From: CAWGYT01 sp963826795
GTDB lineage: Bacteria; Planctomycetota; Planctomycetia; Pirellulales; Pirellulaceae
DNA: 64,000 nt
Direction: 5' to 3'
NCBI GenBank assembly: GCA_963826795.1
Contig: CAWGYT010000008.1
Coordinates: forward strand, 372,001 to 436,000
Position numbers and translations under genes: made by a program. Below the pieces are notes generated by a model, which saw only the letters and a program-made list of their open reading frames with translations, did no database searches and was not told the DNA's origin. Shown one piece after another: positions 19,306 through 29,515 of the stretch (the first letter of the stretch is position 1; every line of letters begins with the position of its first letter).

Positions 19306-22300
19306 CGCCGCGTCCCCCCACTGCTCGGGATCGATCGCAAAGTCGGCGCGGCGGGCTCCCAATGCCGATCGAAGACGTCCGCTTGGCAGATCCGGTCCAC
19401 TCCCGGGTCAAAGCCGCCGGTGGTCTCCTGCGGCGGCCAGAATTCACCTCGTCGGATCCGGCGAATCACCTCGCGCGCCGCCTCGTCGGCCGCCTGGAGT
19501 TCCTCGGGCGTCCAAGCGGCCAGGTGAAATCCCGCCTCATTCGCTTGCCGCGGAAGCGTGATGTATCCCAGTTCGACGGGTCCGGTCAGCCCCCATTCCT
19601 CCGCCAAGTGACGATACAAGGGCAGTTGCAAGTCGCTCCAGTCTTGAGCCCGCAGGGGTTTGCGGACGCCGCCATGATGGCTCGCACGGGGCCGGCTTCC
19701 TTGATCGGATGACTTGTAATCCAGGATGGCGTAGACCTGACGATCCGGATGCCAATCGACGCGGTCGATCCGCCCACGCAACCCGAAGGGTTCGCCATCC
19801 ACTGGCCACGCGGCGGACGTCGCTCGTCGCTCGCCTTCGGTCACATGGATTTGCCAGCCCATCTCTCGCCACCGAGCTTGCCGCTGGGCGAAGACGCGCA
19901 GCCGCTCGGCCAATTGGGCTCGCTGAATCTTCACGGTGGGACGGGGCTGAGGCCCATAGACCTCGAGAAAAACGTCGTGGAGGCGAGCCAGCAAGAACTG
20001 CTCAATCGCCTCTCCGTCACAGGAGTCTCGCCAAGGCGATTGGCCGAACGCCTCGAGGATCTCGTGCAGCCGATTCCCAAACGCCGCGCCGTCCAATTCA
20101 ACGGGCTGGGGCAAGACGGATTTCAGCTTCAACACGCGCGTCAGATAGAAGCGAAAGGGGCAGGCAAGATAGAGCTTGAAGTCCGTGACGTTCAGGGTTT
20201 CGACGCGCGGAGCGTTAGCTGGCCTGCGCACGACGAATCGATGCTCCCTCGGTCTCCCCCGCTCGTTGCGCACTCGTTCCCCGGTTTCACTCATGTCCGC
20301 TGCGCTGCGATCCTGGTCGCGCGTCATCGGCGCTTCGCCGAACAGTCGTAGGCAGCGCGCGATGCGGGTTTCGTCGTTCGTCGCGAAGAGCAGACGACTC
20401 GGCAAGAGTGGGTTGCCCTGTTCGTCACGGCGTCCGAGGATCAATCGCAGTTCGCGTCGGGAGCGACTTAGAACGGTCAGGGCGTAGGCGTCGCGGGCAT
20501 ACCGGCGGGCGTTGTCATCCAGGCCCAACCGCGAGCGGAGGGCGTTGGGCAGAAACAGATCGGAATTGGCGGAGGTCGGCACCTGTCCTTCGTTGAGGTT
20601 CGTCACCAGCAGCGCCGGGGAATCGTCCAACGGCAACTCCAACCAACCCAGCAATTCGACGCCGTCCCGGGAGGGCGGCGCCGGCACATTTCGCTGGGAT
20701 AAGGTCGTCAGCGCCAACAAGATCGCGTGCGGAGCCGTCAGGGGCGTGCTTAATTCCGCCGGAAGCTGCCGCAAGGCCAAGAGGCCATCGCGGATCGCCT
20801 CGCAGCCCTCCAGCAAACGCCGCTGCGGGGGATCGTCCAAGTCGCATTCGCGGTCGCCGTACAGGCGGGCGATGACCGCGAGCACCGGTTCGGCCCATGC
20901 ACTGGGAATCCGCGCGGGCCCGCGCAGGTCGGCCCACCAGGCCTCCAGGTTGCGTAGCAGTTGGGCCACGGACGCCATCAAGGCGTCGACTTCCGGTCGC
21001 GGGGATGGATCGAGCCCGCCGGCCGCGGTGGGACCATCGGCGCGCGCCTCACAGCGCTTGTCCCATTCGGCCAAAAACTGGTCGGTCGATTGCGGTAAAT
21101 GCTCCCGGCAAAACATATCGAAACGCGCGACCTGCCGGTCCCAGTCCGGATGTTGCCGTCGCAGCGTCTCCGAGACGTCCGGGTGACGCAGCAAATCGCC
21201 GAGGTCCCGAAAAGTACGGGATTCCAGATAGTCGACCAGGCCACGTAGGAATCGCAACGGCCGCGTGCACTCGATTGATCGGCCGGGGCCGAACCTCGCT
21301 GGCACGCCCGATCCGGCAAGCTCACGCTGAATCAACGATACCAGCGACTCGTCGGGAACTCCAATCGCAATCTCATCGGCCGCGTAACGCCCGTCCAGGC
21401 GACTGATTTCCTGGACACAGGCCCGGGCCTGTTCCAGGGGCCCCTCGACCGCGACCAGATCCGAGTCGCGAATCCGAATCTCCTGGGACTGCCAGCGGGC
21501 CGGAACCACGCAGCCGTCAGGGTCGAAGTATTCCGCCCATGATTCTTCGGCAAAGGTCAGCACCGTCACGCGGGACTGAACTTGGGCGAGCATTTGGCGG
21601 AGGGCGCGACTCATGTCCACCGCGGCAATCACCACGAGCTCGCGGTCGGAATGGCATTCACCGTGCTGAAGCGCTACCCGGCGAGCCGTTTGCCGATCCC
21701 AAAGTCCCAGTCGATCCAGCTGAGCCAAATACGCTTGCTGGACGTCGGCCAACGCTTCCCATCGCGCCGTTTCAAGAAATCCCGAAACCTGACGCCCTTG
21801 CTCGGCAACCTCGCGAAAATCGAGTCCATCCGCGGCCAATTCTCGATGCTGCCGCCAGAGCAGTGTCCCCAATTCCAACCATTGCGGGTCGTCGTGCCCG
21901 GCCGGCGGATCCGTCAGGAATCCAAGCAGCGTCTCCCGCGACGCGCCACGCAACGCGTGGGCCCAGGCCAACTGCTGAACCAGAGTGGACGCGAACGGAC
22001 GTCGGCGCGGATAGAGGAACTCGGGCAACTGGCCGACCGTTGTGACCTCCGGCGGAAAAAACGACACCTCCGTGAGCGCCGCTCGCTCGGCCAGCCGCTC
22101 CGCCAACCGACGTCCCGCCCGCGCTCCCGGCAAAACCAGAACCACGTCGGCCAGATCCCACACTCCACCGGCGCCGGCATGGGCGCCGCTGGCGGTGTCG
22201 TTGCCGGTGCCAGTGCCGGTTGCCATTGCCGTTGCGCAGGCGAAAGCGGACCATAGCGACGCCACAAGAAGTCCTCGGCCGAGGCCAATGCCGGTTGCTG

Positions 22301-22324
22301 CCAGCCCAGGAAGACACGCTGCAT
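19302..22324 (-). CDS. addB: AddB-like PD-(D/E)XK nuclease subunit (N-terminal frameshift)
   Basis: Partner of AddA in the break-processing complex. The body of about 960 residues has an inactive-helicase-like region (VVLVLPGARAGRRLAERL, LLVTNLNEGQVPTS) and a C-terminal nuclease domain with ACPFRFYLTRVL, FGNRLHEILEAFG and catalytic ILDYKSSD. The family N-terminus MQRVFLGWQQPALASAEDFL lies in a different frame after GGAAGGATCC. One missing base in the low-complexity ccggtgccagtgccggttgcc region (about 22190-22300) would join it to the body. AddB of Bacillus type binds a 4Fe-4S cluster through one upstream Cys and a C-x2-C-x5-C near the end. Here only the upstream Cys and a single late Cys (DRICQADVF) are visible, so the cluster seems absent. 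Ends in a 4-nt overlap with addA. Confidence 0.82.
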
Positions 22325-22402
22325 GATGAGGATCCTTCCGAAATTTCCCCGCGGGTTCGCCGGACGGGTCCGCCCGCTTCCGGTGATTAGGTCCTTCAGG
22401 CG

Positions 22403-22450
22403 AGTGCTGCGTCACAGCAAAGTTTGGGTTTGGGAAAAGGGGTCAGGTTA
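22403..22450 (+). repeat. Dispersed repeat, GTCAC/TTGGGAAAAGGGGTCAG family, copy 1
   Basis: The sequence runs from agtgctgcgtcacagcaa through tttgggttTGGGAAAAGGGGTCAGG. Two more copies lie at 41224-41270 and, inverted, at 53996-54070. Its first 30 bases also match both ends of the 132-bp inverted-repeat element at 41010-41141. It sits in the 385-base gap between the divergent addB gene and the following plus-strand gene; nothing else was recognised in that gap. Confidence 0.75.
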
Positions 22451-22709
22451 GCAGGCCCGGCCCCGCCACGGCCACCCGGCCTCCAGGATTTCATCCGCCC
22501 GTGACACGTTGGGTCATTTGGCAGGTTCCCCGAGACGAACCAATCGGCGTGGGTGAATCAGCGGCTTTCGACTAAACTGCAGCCCGCCTGCGGAGTTCGT
22601 GAGGTGTTTTATCGAGGTGTTTAATCGAGGCGCTGAGCATTTACGATCCGGCGGACGACTCCAAACGCGGGTGGGTCGGACGCGGAAGCGGCCGGGGAGG
22701 GACGAGACA

Positions 22710-24320
22710 ATGCGAGGTTATCGAGGGAACGTGTGCCGCGGGTTACTGGCCGCGATCTGGTTTGGCTGCTCCATCCCGCTGACCACAACGGACGCGATTG
22801 CCCAGACGAATCCGCGTTCGGCCAGCAGTGAGGTCCTCGATGGAATGGTTCGGTCTTTAATTGAGAGCCGCGTGCCGAACCCGCCACGCACAGCCGCCGC
22901 CGACCGCCGAGTTCCCGTCGCCGCAACCGACGCCCAGATTCGGGAGGTCCGCGCCAACTTGGCGGGACTTGCCCAGGAGTTGTCGCAACTGGTGGGAACG
23001 CTTTATCAAGACGTGAATCGCACACCCGGCCTCCGCAGCCTGATGGGCGAGGCGTTGCAGGTCAACGCGACCGCCACGCTGCTCTCCCGACAAAGCGCTG
23101 CGCAGGAGAATTTGACCTGGATCGCGGAAGAATATCGAGCCTTGGATCAGGCCTACCGACTCTTGGCATTTCGACTTCGCGAATTGCGAAATCTCAGTCC
23201 CACGGCCACGCGATACCTGCAGCGTGCCGACGAGTATCAGGCTCGGCTGGGCCAAACGTTGCGGGTGAATCCGCAGTTGGACCGAGACCAGGTGATGCAG
23301 CAGGCAGCGGCGCTGGCAACGGACGTGCTGCGACTGGTGGAGGAGATCGACTACGAGGTGGCCGACGCGCGAACGCGTTACGATCTGCTGTTAGAGGGCC
23401 GCCGAGTGTACCAACAGAGTCGCCGGATTTCGATGGACGCCAGTCAGGCCTCATCGCTCGAGGATGTACGCGGATCGTACGATCAATTTCAACAGATTTG
23501 GGAGCCCCTCGCCGCTCGGCTCAGGCCGCTTCAACTGCGACTGGTCGATCGCCAACTGCAGCGGGTGGAAGCGTCCGAGCGATCGCTGCAGGAGCTTCTG
23601 ATGCTGCCGGTCGAAGTGAATCGTGCCGAATTGCTTTACTTGACGCAAATCCTGCAACGTGACTTGGATCAACTGATGGATGGCGTGACGCTCCGCCATC
23701 TGACCGCGCTCACACAGGGACGGGACCGAATCATTGGCGACACGAACGACTTCTACGCGGCCTGCGGCGACTTCGCAGAATGTGTTCGGAGTGGAGAAAC
23801 CCCCGAGACGATGGCCCAGCTGTACGATTACCTCGACAGCAACTGGCAGCGGGTGGCGAACATTTTGAAGAATGCCGAACCGACGGAGGCTCGCCAAGTC
23901 TATCGTCAGCTGGACCGTTCGGTCAACGAGATTCGCGAGATCCTGGCCGTACCGAAATCAGTCGACCGCGAGCGGATCGTGCAGCTGGGCGCCGAACTCG
24001 AGAACCTGGCCGCCCGCCTGGAATTTGACATTCGGTCGTCCGTCTCGGCCAGGCCCACGGCCTATCCCGCCGCGTTTCGCACGCAATGTGTCCAAGCGGC
24101 CCAGGAATTTCGAAACGTCGCTCGTCAGTTGAATGCGGAGATCCTGGCAGGCCAACGAATGGATCGAATTCGCGAACTGACGAGTCAGACCCTGGCGCGA
24201 TGGAACGTCGTTTTGCCGTACCTCGATCGATTTCCGGGCGCTGACCGCGACCATCTCTACCAGACCCGGCGTCAGATCGCGCCGGCACTCGTCGACCTGC
24301 AGGCGATGACCGTCCCGTAA
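22710..24320 (+). CDS. Secreted helical protein of unknown function
   Basis: A predicted exported protein of 536 residues. The N-terminus MRGYRGNVCRGLLAAIWF followed by a hydrophobic stretch ending near TDAIAQT looks like a signal peptide. The mature part is almost entirely alpha-helical and rich in Arg, Leu, Gln and Glu (for example EEYRALDQAYRLLAFRLREL), suggesting long helical bundles or coiled coils. No catalytic motif or known domain was recognised. The start was selected because GGGAGGGACGAGACA precedes this ATG, while the in-frame ATG 111 bases upstream has no ribosome-binding site and gives a non-signal N-terminus. It is convergent with the glycosyltransferase gene, 31 bases apart. 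A periplasmic structural role is only a guess. Confidence 0.65.
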   Translation: MRGYRGNVCRGLLAAIWFGCSIPLTTTDAIAQTNPRSASSEVLDGMVRSLIESRVPNPPRTAAADRRVPVAATDAQIREVRANLAGLAQELSQLVGTLYQDVNRTPGLRSLMGEALQVNATATLLSRQSAAQENLTWIAEEYRALDQAYRLLAFRLRELRNLSPTATRYLQRADEYQARLGQTLRVNPQLDRDQVMQQAAALATDVLRLVEEIDYEVADARTRYDLLLEGRRVYQQSRRISMDASQASSLEDVRGSYDQFQQIWEPLAARLRPLQLRLVDRQLQRVEASERSLQELLMLPVEVNRAELLYLTQILQRDLDQLMDGVTLRHLTALTQGRDRIIGDTNDFYAACGDFAECVRSGETPETMAQLYDYLDSNWQRVANILKNAEPTEARQVYRQLDRSVNEIREILAVPKSVDRERIVQLGAELENLAARLEFDIRSSVSARPTAYPAAFRTQCVQAAQEFRNVARQLNAEILAGQRMDRIRELTSQTLARWNVVLPYLDRFPGADRDHLYQTRRQIAPALVDLQAMTVP

Positions 24321-24351
24321 GCTTTGGGTCGAGTGGAACCGTCCGGGCGAT

Positions 24352-25629
24352 TTACGCCTCCGCCCCACCTGGGACGACGCCGCCACGCCGCGTCTCGCCG
24401 GGGGCCCGTGATGGCAAGGGGCCCAGGATCGAATCGTAAACGGCAGCCACGCCCCCGGCCATGCTGCGGTCCGAGTACTGTGCGGCATGGCGGGCACGCG
24501 CATGCTCGCTCATCGCCTGCCAACAGAATTCGCCGTCGATCACCGTGGCGATCGCGTCGGCCAGGCCCCGTGGATCGCCGGGATCCACCAACCGTCCCTC
24601 CAATCCGTCGCGCACCACTTCCGGGACGCCTTCCACGTAAGTGCCAATCACCGGCAGGCCCGTCGCCATGGCTTCCAGGACGACCATCGGCATGCCCTCG
24701 CCGAACAGACTCGGCAACACGAATAGGTCGACTTTCGCCAGCTCCGCGTTCACGTCTCGTTGAAAGCCAAGCCAGTCGACGGCATCCTGCAGCTCCAGTT
24801 TATCAACCAGCTGGATCAACTGCTTGCGGTAATCGTCGGTCTCGAATCCGCCAACTGCCCGCAGACGGACGTCGTGGCCCTGGTCGCGAAGTCGTCGCAA
24901 GGCTTCGAGCAACATCTCGGTTCCCTTCCGCGGGCGAAACAGGGCGACCGTCCCCAGCACCCAGGAAGTGGACGGAACCCGCCGCGTCGCCGTTGCCACG
25001 CTTGGCACCCCATTGGGAACGATCGCAATTTGATCCGATTCGAAACCCAACGTCCGCATGTGCACCGCCAGACTGTCGGAGACCGTAATCAGCTTCGCAA
25101 CGCCGGTGAGGCTCAATCGTTCCGTCATCGAGTTGATGCGATTGCGCCACGAGCTGGTTGAATCGTTGATGGTGGGACTATGGACGTGATAGACGAATGG
25201 TAAACGCCGCCGCGATGCGACCAGTTTGCCCACCATCACGGATCGGGGCGTGTGGGCGTGCACGAGCTCATAGCCGTGTCGATCGACCAATTCACAAAGC
25301 TGGCCGATGGCTCGAAAATCGAATCGCGAACGCATCGCGCAGGCGTGGACCGGTGTCTCCGTTGTTTTCCGGGCCTCCAGAAACCGACCGGGCTTGATGC
25401 AGGCGAAACCAACGTCGTACCCGAACTCCGGTAAACAGGCGGCGAGCAGATCCTGGACACGCTCGGCACCAGAATAGTGTTCTCCGTTGATCACATGCAG
25501 CACGCGTCGCCGGGCATTACGAGGCTCGGCGGGCTCCTGCGACGGCGGCTGGGGGTTGACCAGCGGAGGGGAAGCAAGCGAAGTGGCGAGCGAAAAGTCG
25601 AAATCGACGGACGTCGGCGAATCGGTCAC
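24352..25629 (-). CDS. Glycosyltransferase family 4 (GT-B fold)
   Basis: Transfers a sugar from a nucleotide- or lipid-linked donor, probably in exopolysaccharide or cell-surface glycan synthesis at the cytoplasmic face. The N-terminal half has the acceptor-side GT-B features RVLHVINGEHYSGAERV and YELVHAHTPRSV. The linker is IAIVPNGV, and the donor half has LGTVALFRPRKGTEMLLEAL, DWLGFQRDV and the E-x7-E motif EGMPMVVLEAM. About 425 residues if begun at the GTG giving VTDSPTSVDF. A longer ATG version would read through the dispersed 26-bp repeat at 25748-25773 and is unlikely; the exact start is uncertain because no clear ribosome-binding site is visible. The neighbouring Nramp-like gene is 204 bases upstream on the same strand. 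Confidence 0.85.
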   Translation of the reverse strand: MTDSPTSVDFDFSLATSLASPPLVNPQPPSQEPAEPRNARRRVLHVINGEHYSGAERVQDLLAACLPEFGYDVGFACIKPGRFLEARKTTETPVHACAMRSRFDFRAIGQLCELVDRHGYELVHAHTPRSVMVGKLVASRRRLPFVYHVHSPTINDSTSSWRNRINSMTERLSLTGVAKLITVSDSLAVHMRTLGFESDQIAIVPNGVPSVATATRRVPSTSWVLGTVALFRPRKGTEMLLEALRRLRDQGHDVRLRAVGGFETDDYRKQLIQLVDKLELQDAVDWLGFQRDVNAELAKVDLFVLPSLFGEGMPMVVLEAMATGLPVIGTYVEGVPEVVRDGLEGRLVDPGDPRGLADAIATVIDGEFCWQAMSEHARARHAAQYSDRSMAGGVAAVYDSILGPLPSRAPGETRRGGVVPGGAEA

Positions 25630-25747
25630 GTTGGTTCTCGGAAGGGAAAAGATGGGGTCGCGGTGCCACGAAAGGGAGCGGTTTACGTTAACTCTAGCCC
25701 GAATCCGTGGCCCGTGAGACCGATCACCCCCGGGAGGACATAACGAC

Positions 25748-25773
25748 GGGAGGGCGAGGCTCCCGCCGAGCCG
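25748..25773. repeat. Dispersed 26-bp GC-rich element, copy 1
   Basis: A 26-base sequence starting gggagggcgaggctcccg and ending ccgagccg, able to form a short GGCTC/GAGCC hairpin. Nearly identical copies are at 46049-46074 (two mismatches) and 59096-59121 (identical). It lies between the Nramp-like and glycosyltransferase genes. When translated it yields spurious protein ends such as GGSLALP or GSAGASPS, often seen in planctomycete gene predictions. Confidence 0.8.
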
Positions 25774-25833
25774 CCCAGCCGCCGCCCATTCGCACAGCCG
25801 CCCAACACGAACCATCTTGGCGGACGTCAAGAG

Positions 25834-27191
25834 TTACAGGGTCGCCGCAATGCGACCCATCAAATCGTAGAGCCCGGTTGCGATCATCAGCAGCGAGGCG
25901 AACCAGAGAAACAGCGTCCAGAGGAAACTGGTCCTTAAGTGAGGTTCCATGCGGTAGTGATGAAAGTAGAGGGAGGCCAGGCACAGCAGCGGCAGCATCA
26001 AGGCCTGGGCCAGCGCACCGATCACCACCAGGGAGAGCGGTTTGTCCATCAGCAAGAAGATCGTGAGGTACACCAGCGGCAGTAGCCCGGAGGTGATTCG
26101 CACGAGCCGCCCGCGTTGATGCTCGTCGGGTCTCGGGACGATCCCGCTGAGTGTGAGGAAGTCGGCACAGAGTCTTCCGTTGGATGCCGTCGCGATGAAG
26201 ACCGTCGAATACAAGACGACGAAGGCCCCCGCCAGAAAGACCCACAGGCCAAGCGGCCCGAACGACTCGCTGTACATCTGCGACAAACTGGGAATCAAGT
26301 CGGCATCAGTCACCTCGACCGATTTCTTATGAAGGACCGCGGCGCCGAGGACGTAGAACGCGACCGTGGCAGCGGTGTAGACCACCATCGAGACCCAAGC
26401 ATCGATCGACAGGACCCGCATCCAACCCCGCGCCCGTTCGCCCCACGCATCGCTGCCATCGTTGGGTCCTACGGAACGCGCGTAGCCTTTCTCGAGACAC
26501 CAGTAGGGGTAGTAAATCAGCTCGGACGCGCCCACGCCGATGATGCCAAAGGCGGCGAAGGCAATCGTGAAATCGTCGGGCAGCCGAAAACGGAAGCCGG
26601 TCTGGAGATCGCTCCACTGAATCGCATAATCGGTCCACGCCAGCGCCGCCACGGCCAGCAGCGTGAACAGCGTAAACAGCGCGACCATGCTGGTCGAGAC
26701 CCGCTCAATCAGCCGATAGCGTCCGACGACCAGCAGCCCAGCACAGCTGACTGTCACCGCAATCGCTCCGGCCTGGTCGGTCCACGTCGCTCCACCTTCG
26801 CGAAACACGCCCGCGATCGAGCCCACCATGCCGGCCAGCTGAAAAAACGTCGCGATGTACATGGCGAGCCAAACGTAGACCATCCACCCAAACATCAGGC
26901 GCGGGCCGGGAAGTGAATCGAGGGCCTGCAAGGTCGTTTGGCCCGACGAAATCACGAAGCGTCCCAGCTCGATCTGAACGCCGACTTTGATGAGGCAGCC
27001 GAGCACGATGAACCAGAGCAATGTGAAACCGACGTCGGCGCCCAGCTTCGTCGTGACGATCAATTCGCCGGAGCCGACAATCGAAGCGGCGATGATCAAT
27101 CCGGGACCGAGCTGTTGCAGCGTGCCCAGAAAGCCGCGGGCGCGGGCTGCTCGTAGGTCACCGAAACCACTGGCGCTGGTGTTTCACTCAT
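25834..27191 (-). CDS. Nramp-family-like transporter lacking DPGN motif (one frameshift)
   Basis: Polytopic membrane protein of about 450 residues related to Nramp/MntH. The N-terminus MSETPAPVVSVTYEQPAPA is in one frame. Restoring one G near 27134-27137 joins it to GFLGTLQQLGPGLIIAASIVGSG in the main frame, exactly the family layout. Canonical Nramp proteins carry DPGN in the first helix and an MPH motif in the sixth, both metal ligands. Here the matching positions read GSGE and, in helix six, GASELIYYPY. The metal specificity is therefore doubtful and another ion, perhaps Mg2+ or a non-metal substrate, is possible. Many hydrophobic helices remain intact through the C-terminus. No Mn-responsive riboswitch was recognised upstream. 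Confidence 0.8.
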
Positions 27192-27292
27192 CGATCCCGC
27201 CCCGTGTCCGCCTGGCACTGAGGGGCGTCTCGCCGATCCTGGCCGCGCCGCCTCGGTCTAGATCCGCCCGGCGGGCCTCCCGGCCCGCGGAC

Positions 27293-27412
27293 GTGCCGCA
27301 GCGAGCGGCACGCCCAAGGCTAACCAACTCCGGCGTCCTTGGGAATCGCGCCGACGCGGCGAAATTCAGCCCGAGTTCGTGAATCTCGCGTGAATCTCGC
27401 GTAAGTCTCGCG
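27293..27412. repeat. Hairpin and 11-bp triplication upstream of the Nramp-like gene
   Basis: A perfect 7-bp hairpin (GTGCCGC, loop AGCGA, GCGGCAC) lies at 27293-27311. An 11-bp unit tgaatctcgcg occurs three times in tandem at 27380-27412, the third with two changes. Both fall between the lipoprotein stop and the Nramp-like start on the minus strand. They could be a processing or weak termination site without a T tract; no function is shown. Confidence 0.5.
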
Positions 27413-27435
27413 TGAGGCGAGGTGGTGGCGACGAG

Positions 27436-27981
27436 TTAGCGGCCCTCGGAGAACTCGGAGAAGATGTCGTACAGCGGGTGGCGGGCGCTGTGAGGCGCCT
27501 CGTCCAGGATTTCATCCAACCGCTCACGCCCGTCGTCATTGGAGCGACTCGGCCCCGACGGTGGTCGATCCAGATCCAGATCGGGCAGTTCGATTGTGCC
27601 ACCCTCCGGCAACTCGGGGAGATTCGGAGAGGGCGATTGCGAGGGGCGTTCGGTCGATTCGGCAGACGGTGGGAATGCATCCGCCGGTGGCCGGATGCCA
27701 TTCCCCAATTCACCCCCGCTGTCCGGCGGCGGGATCAACTCCCCGTCGGGTGCCAACGGGGCGGGTGTCGGGGATTGCTGGCTTGGCCCGCCCTGGATAA
27801 CCTCAGGGGCAGGATCGAACACCGATGCGACTCGTCCATGGACCATGTCGGTTCGTTCTCGCAGGCCGCCGTAGGCCGCGAATTTGCAGTCGTGGGGATT
27901 GGCGCACATGGCGCATCCGCTGCCCGCCAGCAGCCACAGGCCCCCGCCGAGGAAAAGCAATTGTCGGATCGTCGCTTGCAT
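27436..27981 (-). CDS. Planctomycete-type lipoprotein
   Basis: A 181-residue predicted lipoprotein. The signal peptide ends in a lipobox (LLAGSGC), so the Cys would be acylated after signal peptidase II cleavage. The following segment AMCANPHDCKFAAYGGLRER has further cysteines in the pattern often seen in small planctomycete lipoproteins. The rest is Pro/Ser/Asp-rich and probably disordered (GELIPPPDSGGE, ERPSQSPSPNLPELP), ending in a short helical tail. Start chosen after GGGGGAGAACG; longer upstream frames are not credible. Divergent from queC, with 166 bases between starts. Function unknown. Confidence 0.75.
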   Translation of the reverse strand: MQATIRQLLFLGGGLWLLAGSGCAMCANPHDCKFAAYGGLRERTDMVHGRVASVFDPAPEVIQGGPSQQSPTPAPLAPDGELIPPPDSGGELGNGIRPPADAFPPSAESTERPSQSPSPNLPELPEGGTIELPDLDLDRPPSGPSRSNDDGRERLDEILDEAPHSARHPLYDIFSEFSEGR

Positions 27982-28147
27982 CGTTCTCCCCCGCTTCAGC
28001 CGTTCGCTTCCGGCCGTCATCCTGGTTTGAGGTTCGGACCCTCTTGGGGTTTCGGCTTTGCCGATCGGGAACTTGAGGTGGACTTTGTCGATCATCCGGC
28101 CTGGACGGACGAGCATCGTGGCCCAGGCTGTGATAGGAGCCGCTGAC

Positions 28148-28855
28148 GTGACAGCCAAGAAAGCCGTTGTGCTGCTCAGCGGCGGCCTGGATTCCACCAC
28201 GACGCTGGCTATCGCCCGAGAGCAAGGCTTCGAGCCTTGCGCGATGACCTTTCGCTATGGGCAGCGCCACCAATTGGAGATCGACGCCGCCCGCGTGATT
28301 GCCGAACGGATGCAGATCGCCCGCCACGTCGTGGTCGACATCGATTTGCGAACCTTCGGCGGCTCGGCACTCACCTCCGAACTCGCGGTCCCGAAACTTG
28401 AACGCGCCGACCAGATCGGTCCCGGAATTCCGATCACGTACGTGCCGGCCCGGAATACGATCTTTCTCTCATTCGCCCTGGCTTGGGCCGAAGTGCTGCC
28501 CGCTCATGACATCTTCATCGGGGTCAATGCCTTGGATTACAGTGGGTATCCGGATTGTCGCCCGGAATACATCCAGGCCTACGAAACGATGGCCAACCTG
28601 GCCACAAAGACGGGCGTCGAAGGGAATCCGATCCGGATTCACACGCCCCTGATCGACCTGACCAAGGCACAAATCATCCAGCGGGGAACCGCATTAGGGG
28701 TCGATTACGGGGCAACGACAAGTTGTTATGATCCCGCTGATGACGGCCAGGCTTGCGGCCACTGTGACGCCTGTCTGCTGCGAAAACGGGGGTTTGAGGA
28801 AGCTGGACTGACGGACCCGACACGGTACGTCTCGTCCGACCGGAGCGACTTATGA
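28148..28855 (+). CDS. queC: 7-cyano-7-deazaguanine synthase QueC
   Basis: ATP-dependent enzyme converting 7-carboxy-7-deazaguanine to preQ0 in queuosine biosynthesis. The 235-residue protein has the PP-loop SGGLDS at 11-16, the conserved GVNALDYSGYPDCRPEYI segment and the C-terminal zinc-binding cysteines in TTSCYDPADDGQACGHCDAC. A GTG start is selected because TAGGAGCC sits at the right distance; the upstream ATG reading adds 30 residues without similarity. The stop overlaps the next gene's ATG by 4 nt, so the acyltransferase is probably co-translated. No preQ1 riboswitch was recognised upstream. Confidence 0.95.
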   Translation: MTAKKAVVLLSGGLDSTTTLAIAREQGFEPCAMTFRYGQRHQLEIDAARVIAERMQIARHVVVDIDLRTFGGSALTSELAVPKLERADQIGPGIPITYVPARNTIFLSFALAWAEVLPAHDIFIGVNALDYSGYPDCRPEYIQAYETMANLATKTGVEGNPIRIHTPLIDLTKAQIIQRGTALGVDYGATTSCYDPADDGQACGHCDACLLRKRGFEEAGLTDPTRYVSSDRSDL

Positions 28856-29515
28856 CGTCGGCCCCCTCCCCACAGCGACCTTGGATCAAGCGAGTATCGT
28901 ACGACTTGACTCGCTGGGCCGCTCGGCTGGCAGGCGTGGGCATCTGCCGCATCCGGTGCGAGGGGCGCGCCGCACGTTCCACGGCAGGGCGGAGCGCTCG
29001 TCTGCTCAAATCATCAGAGTTTCCTGGATCCGGTGCTGATCGGATTGGCCTGCGACCGGCGGCTCAATTACCTGGCCCGCCAGACGCTGTTCCGGCATGC
29101 TCCCTTTCGATGGTTGATCCAGTGGTATGATGCCATCCCGATTGAAAGGGACGGCCTTGGCTTGTCAGGCCTGAAGGAGACGCTGCGACGACTTCGCCGG
29201 GGCGAGATGGTCCTGATCTTCCCGGAAGGCACGCGCAGTCCGGATGGCTCGCTCAGGCCACTCAAGCCCGGCTTCTGCGTGCTCGCGCGTCGCGCGAAAG
29301 TGCCTCTCGTACCCGTCGTCATCGTGGGAGCTCATCGCGCCTGGCCGCGATCTCAGCGCTGGCCGCGGCCGGCTAAGATCTGGATTCAATTCGGGCCGCC
29401 GATTCTGCCTGCAGAACTAGATTCGCTCAGCGACGCGGCCCTGATTGAGCGTTTAGCGGGCTCGCTGATCGCTTGCCAGCAGCAAGCACGTTACGACGCC
29501 AGCGCGCTCACTTGA
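28852..29515 (+). CDS. PlsC-type lysophospholipid acyltransferase (one frameshift)
   Basis: Transfers an acyl chain to 1-acyl-glycerol-3-phosphate or a related lipid at the inner membrane. The N-terminus (WIKRVSYDLTRWAARLAG) is in one frame. After an apparent extra base near 28970 the second frame gives HVPRQGGALVCSNHQSFLDP with the catalytic NHxxxxD motif. IFPEGTRSPDGSL and a VPLVPVVIVGA segment then follow. Joined, the protein is about 220 residues, normal for a single-domain PlsC. The 4-nt overlap with queC suggests an operon. The exact acceptor lipid is unknown; a role in membrane phospholipid synthesis is most likely. Confidence 0.85.

Noticed and set aside
27192..27435. Mn-sensing riboswitch before the Nramp-like gene
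   Set aside because: The conserved internal loops of that class are absent; only a simple 7-bp hairpin and an 11-bp triplication are present.
27982..28147. preQ1 riboswitch before queC
   Set aside because: No recognisable aptamer hairpin with the A-rich tail was found in the 166-base gap.
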